Assembly (NCBI RefSeq): GCF_005870025.1
Contig: NZ_VATA01000013.1
Span: 62,001-126,000 of the forward strand
Direction: 5' to 3'
Origin: Poseidonocella sp. HB161398
GTDB taxonomy: Bacteria; Pseudomonadota; Alphaproteobacteria; Rhodobacterales; Rhodobacteraceae
DNA: 64,000 nt
The position numbers and the translations under genes are program-made. Below the pieces are notes generated by a model. The model had not been told where the DNA came from. It made no database searches and saw only the letters and a program-made list of their open reading frames with translations. Each line of letters begins with the position of its first letter. Position 1 is the first letter of the stretch. Positions 19,995 through 28,755 of the stretch are shown in pieces.

Positions 19995-20183
19995 ATGGGG
20001 ATCAACGACGAAAGCGACACCTCCGCGGATCTGCAGATCGGCCCGACCTCGCTGGGGATGGTGCGGATCTTCGTGGCCGCGGGCGGCAGCGAGATCGCGA
20101 TGGATTTCGAGCCCGAGGAGGCCGAGGAGATCGCAGAGGAAATCCTGGCCGCAGTGGAACGGGCCCGGCTGGTCAAGAGCTGA
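19995..20183 (+). CDS. DUF6324-like small acidic protein
   Basis: A 62-residue acidic protein beginning MGINDESDTSADLQIGPT. The middle forms a strand-like stretch MVRIFVAAGGSEIAMDF, followed by an acidic helix EPEEAEEIAEEILAAVERA. The composition fits a small conserved Rhodobacterales family (DUF6324) of unknown function. The AAAGGAG site 6 bases upstream of the ATG at 19995 decides the start. It is convergent with mmcB, with a 59-base GC-rich spacer. No signal peptide or metal site is visible. Confidence 0.75.
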   Translation: MGINDESDTSADLQIGPTSLGMVRIFVAAGGSEIAMDFEPEEAEEIAEEILAAVERARLVKS

Positions 20184-20242
20184 GACCGGGCGGCGCCGGG
20201 TCGGGCCCGGCGCGGGACAGGGCGCGGGACTGGGCCCGCGAC

Positions 20243-20728
20243 TCAGCCCGGCAGCCCGCCCGACGCGCCGGGATCGCGCAGTCCCTGCAGCCGCTGGGCG
20301 GCCTGGCGGGCGAAGCTGCGGATGAGCCGGGTGCGGCGCGCCGGGGCGAGTTTCGATTCGGGGCCGGTCCGCAGGATCTCGGCATCCCAGGCATCCGCGA
20401 GGATCAGCCCGGTCCCGGGCGGCAGCAGCTCCTGCGGGAAGGCCGCATCCACCGCCCAGAAGAAGCGGTCGCACCAGTCCAGATAGCCCTGCCATTTGCG
20501 GTCCGCGGCGAAATCCGCCCGGCCGGACTTGCATTCGACCACCCAGATCTCGCCCTTCGGCCCCAGCGCGATGACATCGACCCTGAGCCCGCGATCGGGC
20601 ACGAATTCCTCGAGCGTGGCGAAATCGAGCCCGCGCAGATGGCGGCAGGTGCCGCGCGCCAGGCGCTGGCCCGGGGTGAGCGCCGCCGGATCGGCCGGAA
20701 GCTGCGGATCGGGATAGGTCAGGGACAT
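20243..20728 (-). CDS. mmcB: MmcB family DNA repair protein
   Basis: A 161-residue protein of the MmcB family, known in Caulobacter as an SOS-linked repair factor related to PD-(D/E)XK nucleases. The nuclease-like core reads LRVDVIALGPKGEIWVVECK near residues 47-66, giving D...ExK, followed by DRKWQGYLDWCDRFFWAV. The start MSLTYPD at 20728 was preferred over an upstream in-frame ATG at 20785. No clear alphaproteobacterial LexA box (GTTC-N7-GTTC) was found in the 360 bases upstream. A 16-base palindrome lies at 20943-20958. Confidence 0.85.
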   Translation of the reverse strand: MSLTYPDPQLPADPAALTPGQRLARGTCRHLRGLDFATLEEFVPDRGLRVDVIALGPKGEIWVVECKSGRADFAADRKWQGYLDWCDRFFWAVDAAFPQELLPPGTGLILADAWDAEILRTGPESKLAPARRTRLIRSFARQAAQRLQGLRDPGASGGLPG

Positions 20729-21089
20729 GGAAGAATTATGAACAATTGCGGAACATCCAGCAAGCCCGGCCGACGGGATCCGCAAGGATTTCGCCGCTTT
20801 CCCCTTGCGCCGCAGACCGCCCGGCCCTAGGTACTGCGCTGGCGGATCTGCCCGACTCGTGTCTGTGGCAAAATTCCGGTGGCCTTAAGCAACTCCGAGG
20901 GAGCTGGCTCTGGCCGGGCCCTGGTCCGGTTATCTGGCGCCCACCTGTATATACAGGTCCTCGGGAATGCATGCCTCCACGGTTGCGCGCGGTCCCCGCC
21001 GCCTTCGGGCCTTCTGGCCCCCGCCCGGGTGGCGGGAGAAATCTTTCCGTAGAACTCGACCTATCTGCCGCGGCGCTCTGGCCGCGGGA
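20729..21089. other. 361-base non-coding stretch
   Basis: No open frame here has a recognisable product. It contains the mmcB upstream region, the perfect palindrome at 20943-20958, and a short GC-rich inverted repeat near 21027-21043 (CCCGCC/GGCGGG) close to the end of the gene at 21090. A small RNA is possible but unsupported. Confidence 0.5.
20943..20958. promoter_or_regulatory. perfect 16-base palindrome, operator-like
   Basis: ACCTGTATATACAGGT is its own reverse complement. The half-sites ACCTGT/ACAGGT equal those of LuxR-type lux boxes, but the spacing is four bases rather than eight. The TGTATATACA core also resembles GntR-type operators. It lies 215 bases upstream of mmcB. Confidence 0.45.
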
Positions 21090-21410
21090 TCAGCCGCGGC
21101 GGGGCGACTCGCTGCGCACCGGCACCGGCACCCGCACCGGCTCGGCGAGCATGACCGGGATCATCCGGCGGCGGCCGCGGCCGCTGTCATCGTCGCGCCC
21201 GGAGGGCAGTGCCAGGGCGAACTGCACGCCGGCGAAGACGATGCCGTTGAACACCCAGAGCATCAGAACGGCGATCCAGCCTGCGCTGTCGCTGGTCACC
21301 AGATGCCAGAGATTGGCCACGTTGAGGGCGAGAAGCCCGGTCACGAACACGGCGGACAGGCAGAAGCCGATGATGACCTGGCGGATATAGACGCGGACGA
21401 GATGCGGCAT
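21090..21410 (-). CDS. small integral membrane protein, unknown function
   Basis: About 106 residues from the ATG at 21410, which has AGAGGAAC upstream. An upstream in-frame ATG at 21437 is possible. Two hydrophobic segments are visible, roughly residues 8-30 (RQVIIGFCLSAVFVTGLLAL) and 40-62 (WIAVLMLWVFNGIVFAGVQF). They are followed by a charged, probably cytoplasmic tail rich in Arg, Asp and Pro. No family recognised. It is divergent from the lytic transglycosylase gene, 194 bases away. Coding status is supported by the two clean membrane segments. Confidence 0.7.
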   Translation of the reverse strand: MPHLVRVYIRQVIIGFCLSAVFVTGLLALNVANLWHLVTSDSAGWIAVLMLWVFNGIVFAGVQFALALPSGRDDDSGRGRRRMIPVMLAEPVRVPVPVRSESPRRG

Positions 21411-21604
21411 GTGGGTTCCTCTTCGGTTGATATTCAAGATAGGTCAAATGTCCTTCCGGGAAAAGGGCAGAGCCCGGAATCCCGGGTTGCGCGCGGTGCA
21501 TTGCCGGGCGGAGCCCATGGCTTGGGCAACGCGGCCATTGCGTCGCAGCCCGGAATGGGCGACGAATTAGCCATACTTCGAAAGTCATTGCGAGGAGGTT
21601 TCCG

Positions 21605-22759
21605 GTGAAGGGTGCCATTGCCGCAATCCTGGTGCTGGCCGCTGCCACGGCCGCGCCTGCGCAAACCGTGCCGCCGCTGGCGGCGGCCGCCCTGGCGGCG
21701 CCGGATCTGGCCGCCCTGCCGCGGCCGGCGCTGCGTCCCGGGGCCGGACCGCCGCCCGTGCCGCCAGCGCGTCCGCTTCCGCCGGAGCCTCCCGGAGCGG
21801 TCCTGCCAGAACCCCTGATGCCCGCGTTGCCGCCATTGCCGCTCCGCCCCGAGGCGCGCCCCGGCTCGGAGCCGCCGCGGGCGCCCCTGGCCAGCGACCG
21901 CCCCGTGCCGCGGCCGGGCCGGGCCTATGCCTCGGACGGGCAGCGGCTGTCGGAGCCCCACCCCGATTGCGACGGCCAGGGGCTGATCTGCATCCGCCTG
22001 GCCCGGCGGGTCGAGGATACCTGCAGCGCGATCGAGACCCTGGCCAAGGCGCATGACCTGCCGCCGGGCTTCTTCGCACGGCTGATCTGGCGCGAGAGCC
22101 TGTTCGACCCCTATGCGATCAGCCCGGCTGGCGCGCTTGGCATCGCCCAGTTCATGCCCGGCACCGCGCGGCTGCGCGGGCTCGCCGATCCGTTCAACCC
22201 GGCCGCGGCGCTGGCCGCCTCGGCGGCCTATCTGGCGGATCTGCGCGACGCCTACGGCAATCTCGGCCTGGCGGCGGCGGCCTATAACGGCGGCGAGGAG
22301 CGGGTGGCGCGATTCATGGCCGGCTCGGGCGGGCTGCCCGGCGAGACCCGCGCCTATGTCGCCGGGATCACCGGGCACAGCGCGATGGCCTGGCGCGATG
22401 CGCCGCCGGACGCGGTCGATCTGGCGCTGGCCGATGGCAGGCCCTTCTCGGAGAGCTGCATCGAGCTGGCCTCGACCCGGAAATTCCCGCAATTCCGCAC
22501 CGATCCGCCGCTGGCGCCCTGGGCGGTGATCGTCGCCGCCCATACCAGCCGCAGCGTCGCCGCCGCGCGCTACCGCACCGCCGCGCGGATGAACCCGGTG
22601 CTGCAGCGCCATGATCCGGTGATCGCGCGGGTGAAGCTCGCCTCGATGCGCGGCGCCCAGTACACCGCCCAGCTCGGCGCGGGCTCGCGCGGCGAGGCGG
22701 TGCAGCTGTGCAACCAGATCCGGCAATACGGCTCGGTCTGCACGGTGCTGCGGAACTGA
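21605..22759 (+). CDS. lytic transglycosylase with Pro-rich linker
   Basis: A 384-residue exported peptidoglycan-cleaving enzyme. Residues 1-20 are a signal peptide ending APAQ. Residues about 22-115 form a long Pro/Ala-rich linker. The SLT catalytic domain starts near residue 150: the catalytic Glu is in LIWRESLFDPYAIS, then GALGIAQFMPGTA, and AAYNGGEERV completes the fold. The C-terminus (QYTAQLGAGSRGEAVQLCNQ) looks like a degenerate SPOR-type segment that could bind denuded glycan at septa. Start follows GAGGAGG. It converges on the PAS protein gene with only 4 bases between stops. Confidence 0.88.
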   Translation: MKGAIAAILVLAAATAAPAQTVPPLAAAALAAPDLAALPRPALRPGAGPPPVPPARPLPPEPPGAVLPEPLMPALPPLPLRPEARPGSEPPRAPLASDRPVPRPGRAYASDGQRLSEPHPDCDGQGLICIRLARRVEDTCSAIETLAKAHDLPPGFFARLIWRESLFDPYAISPAGALGIAQFMPGTARLRGLADPFNPAAALAASAAYLADLRDAYGNLGLAAAAYNGGEERVARFMAGSGGLPGETRAYVAGITGHSAMAWRDAPPDAVDLALADGRPFSESCIELASTRKFPQFRTDPPLAPWAVIVAAHTSRSVAAARYRTAARMNPVLQRHDPVIARVKLASMRGAQYTAQLGAGSRGEAVQLCNQIRQYGSVCTVLRN

Positions 22760-22763
22760 CCGC

Positions 22764-24356
22764 TCAGCCCTGGGCGCGCAGCGGCACCGCCGCCACGGGC
22801 GCCAGCCCCGGCGCCATGCTCTCGGCCGGGCTGAACCGGCCGAATTCCACCAGAGTCGCGCGCTGCGGCAGCGAGCGCAGGCTGGCATGGACCTGCCCGC
22901 CATCCGGCGCATCGAGCACGAAGCAGAAGCCGCAGCGCTGGCCCTCGGCCAGGACGAAGCTGCGCACCTCCTCGAGCAGCGGGTCGTGCTGCTCCGGCAG
23001 GCCCCAGTGGCGGAAGGCGTCGCCTAGGGTGATGCGCGACAGCGCGATCTCCGGCGCGATCCCCCAGAGCTCGCCATAGGCGGAATTCGACAGCACCAGC
23101 ACGCCGTCGGGATCGAAGACCGCGACCGCCTGCTCGAAGGCGTTGAGCACCGACAGGCCCAGGTCGATCTCGGAGCGGAAGCGCCGCTTCAGCGAGACCT
23201 CGGACGAGATGTCCTCGAACAGGAAGGCCACGGCGCCGTCGGGATGGGGCTGGCCGGTGACGCGGTAGGTCTGGCCGGTGGGCAGCGTCCAGGTCTCCTT
23301 GTAGCGGCCATCCTCCGCCGCCGCCTCCAGCCGGGCGATCCGCAGCCGCCAGCTCTTGTAGTCGCGCGGCTCGGGGATGCGCTGGTTCTCGCGCAGCGCG
23401 TCGAGGAAGGCATGCAGCGTCGGGCGCTGGCTCAGCATCTCGGCGCCGAGCGCGGTCAGGTCGATCAGCGCCGGGTTGAACAGCACCAGCCGCCGCTTGG
23501 CGTCGAAGATCGCCAGGCCGATCGGCAGCTGCGCGAAGGTCTTGCCGAGCGTGCCGATGAAATCCCGCAGCGAGGCCTCCGCCTGGACCAGTTCGTCGAT
23601 CGGCAGCGCGAAGCACAGCTTGGCCGCGTCGCCCGGACGGCTGTGCAGCTGGTACCAGTGCGGCCGGTCGCGGTCGCGCCCCTTGCGCGAGATGCGCCGC
23701 GGCGGCGCGGCCTCCTCCCAGGTCTCGAAGCCGAGGCCGGGAAAGAGCTGCCTTGGCGGCCAGGAGGCCAGCGCGGCATCGCCGAATTCCAGCTGGGTCT
23801 CGGACAGGTAGGCGCGGTTGGCCCAGACGACGGTGCCGTCGGGCTGCTGCCGCCAGGTCGGGACCGGGCTGTCCTCGGCCACCGTGCGCAACAGGTCGAG
23901 CTCCAGCTCCAGCGCCTGCAGCGCCTGGCGCTCGCAGCCTGCCGCGGCCGCGCCGCCCCCTGCCTCGTCCAGCGCGATGCGCAGCACGCCGCCATGGCGC
24001 TCCGCCAGCAGCGTCAGCGCGGCCGGGCCGCTGGCGGTCTCGGCCAGCTCCAGCCCGTCGCCGTCGCGCAGGTCGGAAAGCCGCTGCTCGAGCTGGGCGA
24101 AACGGAAGGCGAAGGTGGCGAGGAAGCGGCTCCAGTCATCGGCGCCGGGCGGCCCGGCCGAGAGCAGGCCGAGCGCCCGCGCCGTCGCATCCACCATGGT
24201 GCGGTCGCGGAAGAGGTAGACCAGCGCCTCGCCGCCCGCGGCCGGGCCGGGCCCCGCGGGGGCCGGGCGGGCCGCCAGGCGCAGGCAGGCCAGCCCCGCC
24301 AGGGCCGACCCGAGGCCCGCCGCCACAATTGCAAGGCCAGTCACGACCAGTTCCAT
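22764..24356 (-). CDS. membrane-anchored multi-PAS protein without kinase domain
   Basis: A 530-residue protein. One N-terminal membrane segment (residues 4-28) is followed by soluble sensory modules. PAS-like segments can be seen near residues 125-175 (VPTWRQQPDGTVVWANRAYL), 265-310 (LPIGLAIFDAKRRLVLFNPA), and 400-440 (FEQAVAVFDPDGVLVLSNSA). No histidine-kinase H-box, GGDEF or EAL is present, so the output is unclear. It may act through protein contacts. It lies 134 bases downstream of regB on the same strand and could be co-transcribed with it. What the PAS modules sense is unknown. Confidence 0.8.
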   Translation of the reverse strand: MELVVTGLAIVAAGLGSALAGLACLRLAARPAPAGPGPAAGGEALVYLFRDRTMVDATARALGLLSAGPPGADDWSRFLATFAFRFAQLEQRLSDLRDGDGLELAETASGPAALTLLAERHGGVLRIALDEAGGGAAAAGCERQALQALELELDLLRTVAEDSPVPTWRQQPDGTVVWANRAYLSETQLEFGDAALASWPPRQLFPGLGFETWEEAAPPRRISRKGRDRDRPHWYQLHSRPGDAAKLCFALPIDELVQAEASLRDFIGTLGKTFAQLPIGLAIFDAKRRLVLFNPALIDLTALGAEMLSQRPTLHAFLDALRENQRIPEPRDYKSWRLRIARLEAAAEDGRYKETWTLPTGQTYRVTGQPHPDGAVAFLFEDISSEVSLKRRFRSEIDLGLSVLNAFEQAVAVFDPDGVLVLSNSAYGELWGIAPEIALSRITLGDAFRHWGLPEQHDPLLEEVRSFVLAEGQRCGFCFVLDAPDGGQVHASLRSLPQRATLVEFGRFSPAESMAPGLAPVAAVPLRAQG

Positions 24357-24490
24357 GAATCCTCTTCCGGCTCAAATCCACCCTGTAAGCGGTGACGCCG
24401 AATGATTAACAGACCATTAAGGCGGCCGGGAAGCGCGCGCGGCCAAGCTGGCATCCCGGCGCGGAATCAGGCCCGGATCCAGGCCGCGAT

Positions 24491-25879
24491 CTAGGCGCGG
24501 ATCAGCTCGTTCTCGCCGAGCGCGCCGCGCTCGCCGCGGGTCAGCCGGTCCATCGGCCAGGTCACTTCGATGATTGCGCCGCTGCGCTGCCCCTGCCCCG
24601 GCTTCACCCCGGCATGGAGGTCGCGGCCATTGGAGAACCGCACCGTGCCGCCGGAACGTTCCAGCAGGGTCTTGGCGATGAAGAGCCCCAGCCCCATGCC
24701 CTCGTATTCGGGGCGCTGCGCCTTCTCCTCGGCGGATTTGCGGCGGCGCAGGAAGGGATCGCCGAGCCGTCCGATCACCTGCGGCTGGAAGCCCGCGCCG
24801 TCATCGGCGATGCGGATGATGATCGAATCCTCGGTCCATTGCGCATCGACCCAGATATGGCCCTCGGCGAAATCCACCGCATTCTGGGCGAGGTTGCGCA
24901 GCCCGTGGATAATCTCGGGCTTGCGGTAGATCACCGGCTGCTCGCTGTCGCCGCCCGAGGCGGGAGCGACGTGGAAATGCACCTGCTTGCCGCGCGCCAT
25001 GTGCGGCTCGGCCGACTCGCGGATCACCGTGTCGAGCGGCGCGGTCTGCAGGTGCTTGTCGTCCTTGCCCGCGCGGCCCATCGAGCGGAGGATGTCGCGG
25101 CAGCGGTCGGCCTGGTCGCGGATCAGCTCGGCATCGCTCTTCAGGTCGGGATCATCGAGCTCTCCGACCAGCTCGGAGCTGACCAGCTTGATCGTCGCCA
25201 GCGGCGTGCCCAACTCGTGCGCGGCCGCGGCGACGACGCCGCCCAGATCGGTCAGCTTCTGCTCGCGCACCAGCGCCATCTGCGTCGCCAGCAGCGCCTC
25301 GGACATCGAATGGATCTCCAGGCTGATGCGGCGCGCATAGGCGGCCAGGAAGACCAGGCCGATATTCAGCGCCAGCCAGAACCCCAGGATGAAATCCGCC
25401 GGCATGTCGACCAGCCGCCCGGTCACGGTGCGCAGCGGCAGGTGGAAGACCGCCACCAGCGTCAGCAGCGAGCAGGCCACCGCGCCCAGCAGGATGGTCG
25501 AGCGCAGCGTCAGCGCCGAGGCCGAGATCGTCACCGGGACGAGGATCAGCAGCGCGAAGGGGTTGTGCAGGCCGCCGGTCAGGTAGAGCAGGAAGGAGAG
25601 CTGCGAGATGTCGAAGAGCAGCATGGTGACCACTTCGCTCTCGCTGAGGCGCTTGTTCTCGGGGAAGACCAGGATCGCCAGCAGGTTGGCGATGATCGCG
25701 GCGCCGACGGCGAGATAGCAGAGCCCGAGCTCCAGCTCGACATGGAAGTAGCGGTCGACGATGGTGATGGCGGCGAGCTGGCCCACGACGGTGATCCAGC
25801 GCAGGACGACGAGGGTCCTCAGACGGATCCAGTGGATGCGGGCCGCAGGGTTGAACGGATCGAGCGCGGGATCTTGCAT
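24491..25879 (-). CDS. regB: redox-sensing histidine kinase RegB/PrrB
   Basis: A 462-residue membrane kinase that phosphorylates RegA under reducing conditions. About six hydrophobic segments occupy residues 25-185. The quinone-sensing loop GGLHNPFALL near residue 100 is the family signature. The H-box is AAAAHELGTPLATIK near residue 220. The redox-active Cys sits in RDQADRCRDILRSMGR near residue 258. N and G boxes are NLAQNAVDFAEG, DDGAGF and GMGLGLF. RegB/RegA in relatives control photosynthesis, nitrogen fixation, respiration and cbb genes. It is divergent from senC with an 86-base spacer, the classic regB/senC-regA layout. Confidence 0.97.
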   Translation of the reverse strand: MQDPALDPFNPAARIHWIRLRTLVVLRWITVVGQLAAITIVDRYFHVELELGLCYLAVGAAIIANLLAILVFPENKRLSESEVVTMLLFDISQLSFLLYLTGGLHNPFALLILVPVTISASALTLRSTILLGAVACSLLTLVAVFHLPLRTVTGRLVDMPADFILGFWLALNIGLVFLAAYARRISLEIHSMSEALLATQMALVREQKLTDLGGVVAAAAHELGTPLATIKLVSSELVGELDDPDLKSDAELIRDQADRCRDILRSMGRAGKDDKHLQTAPLDTVIRESAEPHMARGKQVHFHVAPASGGDSEQPVIYRKPEIIHGLRNLAQNAVDFAEGHIWVDAQWTEDSIIIRIADDGAGFQPQVIGRLGDPFLRRRKSAEEKAQRPEYEGMGLGLFIAKTLLERSGGTVRFSNGRDLHAGVKPGQGQRSGAIIEVTWPMDRLTRGERGALGENELIRA

Positions 25880-25965
25880 GTCTACGGTCGCCCTGGCCAG
25901 TTCCCTCTTGGTCGCAATTGCGTCTCTCTATATGGGATGCAGGCGGAGTGCAAAGGAGTTATGCC

Positions 25966-26619
25966 ATGTCCCCCCGTCTTGCCGCCCTCCTGGCCGGGAC
26001 CGCGATCGTCGCCGCGATCGGCGCGACGGCGGGCTATGTCCTGCTCTCCGGCGGGCCGGACGACCGTTTCGCCCAGTGCCGCGAGACCCAGGTCGCGGGC
26101 GGCATGGGCTCGGTCGGCGGCGCCTTCACGCTGGTCGACGCGCAGGGCCGGACGGTCACCGACAAGGAGGTGCTCGACAAGCCCTCGCTGGTCTATTTCG
26201 GCTACACCTTCTGCCCCGATGTCTGCCCGCTCGACAACCAGCGCAATGCCGAGGCCGCCTATATCCTGGAGGAGGAGCTGGGGCTCGAGGTGACGCCGGT
26301 CTTCATCTCGGTCGATCCGGCGCGCGACACGCCCGAGGTAGTCGGCGAATTCGCGGCGAATTTCCACGAGCGGATGATCGGCCTGACCGGCAGCCCCGAG
26401 CAGGTCAAGGCGGCGAGCCGGGCCTACAAGACCTATTACCGCCTGCACGAGGATGCCGGCGACAATCCCTACTATCTGGTCGACCACTCGACCTTCACCT
26501 ATCTCGTCCTGCCCGGCTACGGCGTGGTGGAGTTCTTCCGCCATCCCGATTTCGCCGCCGGCACTTCGCTTGCCGAAGATGTTGCAGAGCGGACCGCTTG
26601 CTTCATCGACAGGATGTGA
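25966..26619 (+). CDS. senC: SCO1/SenC (PrrC) copper chaperone
   Basis: A 217-residue SCO-family protein with an N-terminal membrane anchor (residues 5-26). It delivers copper to cytochrome c oxidase and in relatives affects RegB signalling. The copper site is FGYTFCPDVCPLD near residue 80 (CxxxC), with the conserved distal His in VDHSTFTYLV near residue 170. The start at 25966 follows AAAGGAG at the correct spacing. An upstream in-frame ATG at 25918 lacks a site and would disturb the anchor. regA follows after 63 bases, which contain a promoter-like pair. Confidence 0.95.
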   Translation: MSPRLAALLAGTAIVAAIGATAGYVLLSGGPDDRFAQCRETQVAGGMGSVGGAFTLVDAQGRTVTDKEVLDKPSLVYFGYTFCPDVCPLDNQRNAEAAYILEEELGLEVTPVFISVDPARDTPEVVGEFAANFHERMIGLTGSPEQVKAASRAYKTYYRLHEDAGDNPYYLVDHSTFTYLVLPGYGVVEFFRHPDFAAGTSLAEDVAERTACFIDRM

Positions 26620-26625
26620 CGCAAA

Positions 26626-26654
26626 TTGACGTCCGCGAACGGGTGTCCTAGACC
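26626..26654 (+). promoter_or_regulatory. possible independent promoter of regA
   Basis: TTGACG at 26626-26631 is followed after exactly 17 bases by TAGACC at 26649-26654, seven bases beyond the senC stop and about 28 bases before the regA start. It would allow regA expression separate from senC. Confidence 0.45.
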
Positions 26655-26682
26655 TGAAAAAACTTAAAATACGGAGAATGTC

Positions 26683-27237
26683 ATGGCCGAAGCAGAGATG
26701 CAGGATATCGGGGAGGATAAAAGCCTGCTCCTGGTGGACGATGACGAGCCGTTCCTGAAACGCCTGTCACGGGCGATGGAAAAGCGCGGCTTCGAACCCG
26801 AATGCGCGGGATCGGTGGCAGCGGGCAAGGCCATCGCCACGGCGCGTCCCCCGGCCTTCGCCGTGGTCGACCTGCGGCTGGAAGACGGCAACGGGCTCGA
26901 TGTCGTCGAGGTCCTGCGCGAAAAGCGCCCGGATTGCCGTGTTGTCGTGCTGACGGGCTACGGCGCCATCGCCACCGCGGTCGCCGCGGTGAAGATCGGC
27001 GCGACCGACTACCTGTCGAAGCCCGCCGATGCCAATGACATCACCTCGGCGCTCCTGGCCGCGCAGGACGAGCTGCCGCCGCCGCCGGAGAACCCGATGT
27101 CCGCCGACCGCGTCCGCTGGGAGCATATCCAGCGCGTCTACGAGCTCTGCGACCGCAACGTCTCGGAAACGGCACGGCGGCTGAACATGCACCGCCGCAC
27201 GCTGCAGCGCATCCTGGCGAAGCGCAGCCCGCGCTGA
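26683..27237 (+). CDS. regA: response regulator RegA/PrrA
   Basis: A 184-residue single-domain-receiver regulator with a Fis-like C-terminal HTH. The receiver begins LLVDDDEPFLKRL, the phosphorylatable Asp is in VVDLRLEDGNG near residue 64, and the switch residues are VLTGYG and DYLSKPAD. A short Pro-rich hinge (ELPPPPENP) precedes the DNA-binding helices NVSETARRLNMHRRTLQRIL, almost invariant in RegA/PrrA/ActR. In relatives RegA activates cbb, puf and nif genes, so it probably regulates the cbb operon at the start of this window. A strong bidirectional terminator follows. Confidence 0.97.
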   Translation: MAEAEMQDIGEDKSLLLVDDDEPFLKRLSRAMEKRGFEPECAGSVAAGKAIATARPPAFAVVDLRLEDGNGLDVVEVLREKRPDCRVVVLTGYGAIATAVAAVKIGATDYLSKPADANDITSALLAAQDELPPPPENPMSADRVRWEHIQRVYELCDRNVSETARRLNMHRRTLQRILAKRSPR

Positions 27238-27257
27238 ATCCCAGGGCAAACGCATAG

Positions 27258-27295
27258 AAAAAAGGCAGACACCGCGCGGTGCCTGCCTTTTTTTT
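27258..27295. terminator. bidirectional intrinsic terminator regA / permease
   Basis: GGCAG-A-CACCGC and GCGGTG-C-CTGCC form a stem with a single mismatch, preceded by a run of A and followed by eight T. It therefore reads as a terminator on both strands for the convergent regA and NCS2 permease genes. Confidence 0.92.
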
Positions 27296-27345
27296 CGGGC
27301 CGCGGGAGGCCCCGGCTGCCTGCGGCGCCGGGGCGGGACAGGGCC

Positions 27346-28755
27346 TCAGGTCTTCGAGCCGGCCATGCCGCCCGAGATCTCCTCGGTGCTCTCCTCGCTC
27401 AGCGGGACCGGCAGGACCAGGTTCAGCACCACCGCCAGGCCCGCGGCCGGCAGCAGCCCCGAGGTCAGCAGGATCCGCGCGGTATCCGGCAGGTGCTGCA
27501 GCGCCGAGGGCTCGAGCTGCAGGCCGAGCCCCAGCGACAGCGAGATCGCGAAGATCACCATCGAGCGCTTGTCCCAGTTCACCACCGAGAGCATCGAGAT
27601 GCCCGAGGCCACGACCATGCCGAACATCACGATCACGCCGCCGCCCAGCACCTCGATCGGGATGGTGCGGATCAGCCCGCCGACCTTCGGCACCAGGCCG
27701 CAGATGATCAGGAAGATCGCGCCGATGGTGACGATGTGGCGGCTCATCACCCCGGTCATCGCGATCAGGCCGACATTCTGCGAGAAGGAGGTGTTCGGGA
27801 AGGAGCCGAAAGCGGCGGCCAGCGCCGTCCCCGCCCCGTCGGCGAAGGTCGCGCCGGTGATTTCCTCTTCGGTCGCCTCGCGGTCGGCGCCGCCCTTGGT
27901 GATGCCCGAGACATCGCCCACGGTCTCGATCGCCGAGACCACGGCCATCAGGCAGAAGCCGATGATCGCGGCAATGGAGACCTCGAAGCCGTAGCGGAAC
28001 GGATCGGGCAGCGAGAAGGCGGCGGCATTGCTCCAGCTGCCGGCGATCGAGGAGACCGGCAGCGTGCCGATCAGGATGGTGTAGACATAGCCCACCGCCA
28101 GGCCGATCAGCACCGCCGAGATCGACAGGATGCCCTTGGTGAAGAACTTCACGCCGAGCGTCACCAGGATGACGATCACCGCCGCCGACCAGTGCGCGAG
28201 GCTGCCGTATTCCTCGGTGCCCTTCAGCGGCACGCCGCCCGCGGCGTACTGGATGCCGACCTGCACCAGCGCCAGGCCGATCATCAGCACGACGAGCCCG
28301 GTCACCAGCGGCGGCAGCGCGAAGCGGATCCTGCCGATGAAGAAGCCCAGGCAGAAATGGAAGAGGCCGCCGATGAAGGCGCCGGTGAAGAGCGCGGCGA
28401 GCCCGTCGACCCCCTTGCCCGCCACCAGCGGGATCATGATCGGCAGGAAGGCGAAGGAGGTGCCCTGCACGATCGGCAGCTTGGCGCCGACCGGGCCGAT
28501 CGAGACGGTCTGGATCAGCGTCGCCACGCCCGCGAAGAGCATCGCCATCTGGATCAGGTAGAGCAGTTCCGGGAAGTCCGGCGAGCCGGAGCCGAAGCCG
28601 AAGCCCGCGGCCCCCGCGACGATGATCGCCGGGGTCACATTTGAGACGAACATCGACAGAACATGCTGGATCCCCAAAGGGATCGCCTTGGCAATCGGCG
28701 GCATGTAATTCGGGTCGCGCAATTGCGCCTCGGTGCCTATGGATTCATCACTCAT
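27346..28755 (-). CDS. NCS2 uracil/xanthine(urate) permease
   Basis: A 469-residue transporter of the nucleobase-cation symporter 2 family with about 12-14 membrane segments. It opens IPLGIQHVLSMFVSNVTPAII near residue 25 and has the family signature around QNVGLIAMTGVMSRH near residue 325, within the Q/E/P-N-x-G-x3-T pattern. The start at 28755 follows a GAGGGAC site. Upstream frames begin in the intergenic region. It is divergent from uraH, hpxO and puuD, which strongly suggests a urate or xanthine substrate rather than uracil. The shared 172-base intergenic region contains a nested inverted repeat. Confidence 0.9.
   Translation of the reverse strand: MSDESIGTEAQLRDPNYMPPIAKAIPLGIQHVLSMFVSNVTPAIIVAGAAGFGFGSGSPDFPELLYLIQMAMLFAGVATLIQTVSIGPVGAKLPIVQGTSFAFLPIMIPLVAGKGVDGLAALFTGAFIGGLFHFCLGFFIGRIRFALPPLVTGLVVLMIGLALVQVGIQYAAGGVPLKGTEEYGSLAHWSAAVIVILVTLGVKFFTKGILSISAVLIGLAVGYVYTILIGTLPVSSIAGSWSNAAAFSLPDPFRYGFEVSIAAIIGFCLMAVVSAIETVGDVSGITKGGADREATEEEITGATFADGAGTALAAAFGSFPNTSFSQNVGLIAMTGVMSRHIVTIGAIFLIICGLVPKVGGLIRTIPIEVLGGGVIVMFGMVVASGISMLSVVNWDKRSMVIFAISLSLGLGLQLEPSALQHLPDTARILLTSGLLPAAGLAVVLNLVLPVPLSEESTEEISGGMAGSKT

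Noticed and set aside
20943-20958. E. coli-type LexA box in the mmcB upstream region
   Set aside because: CTG/CAG spacing is six bases rather than ten, and alphaproteobacterial LexA sites use GTTC-N7-GTTC or GAAC-N7-GAAC, not found here.
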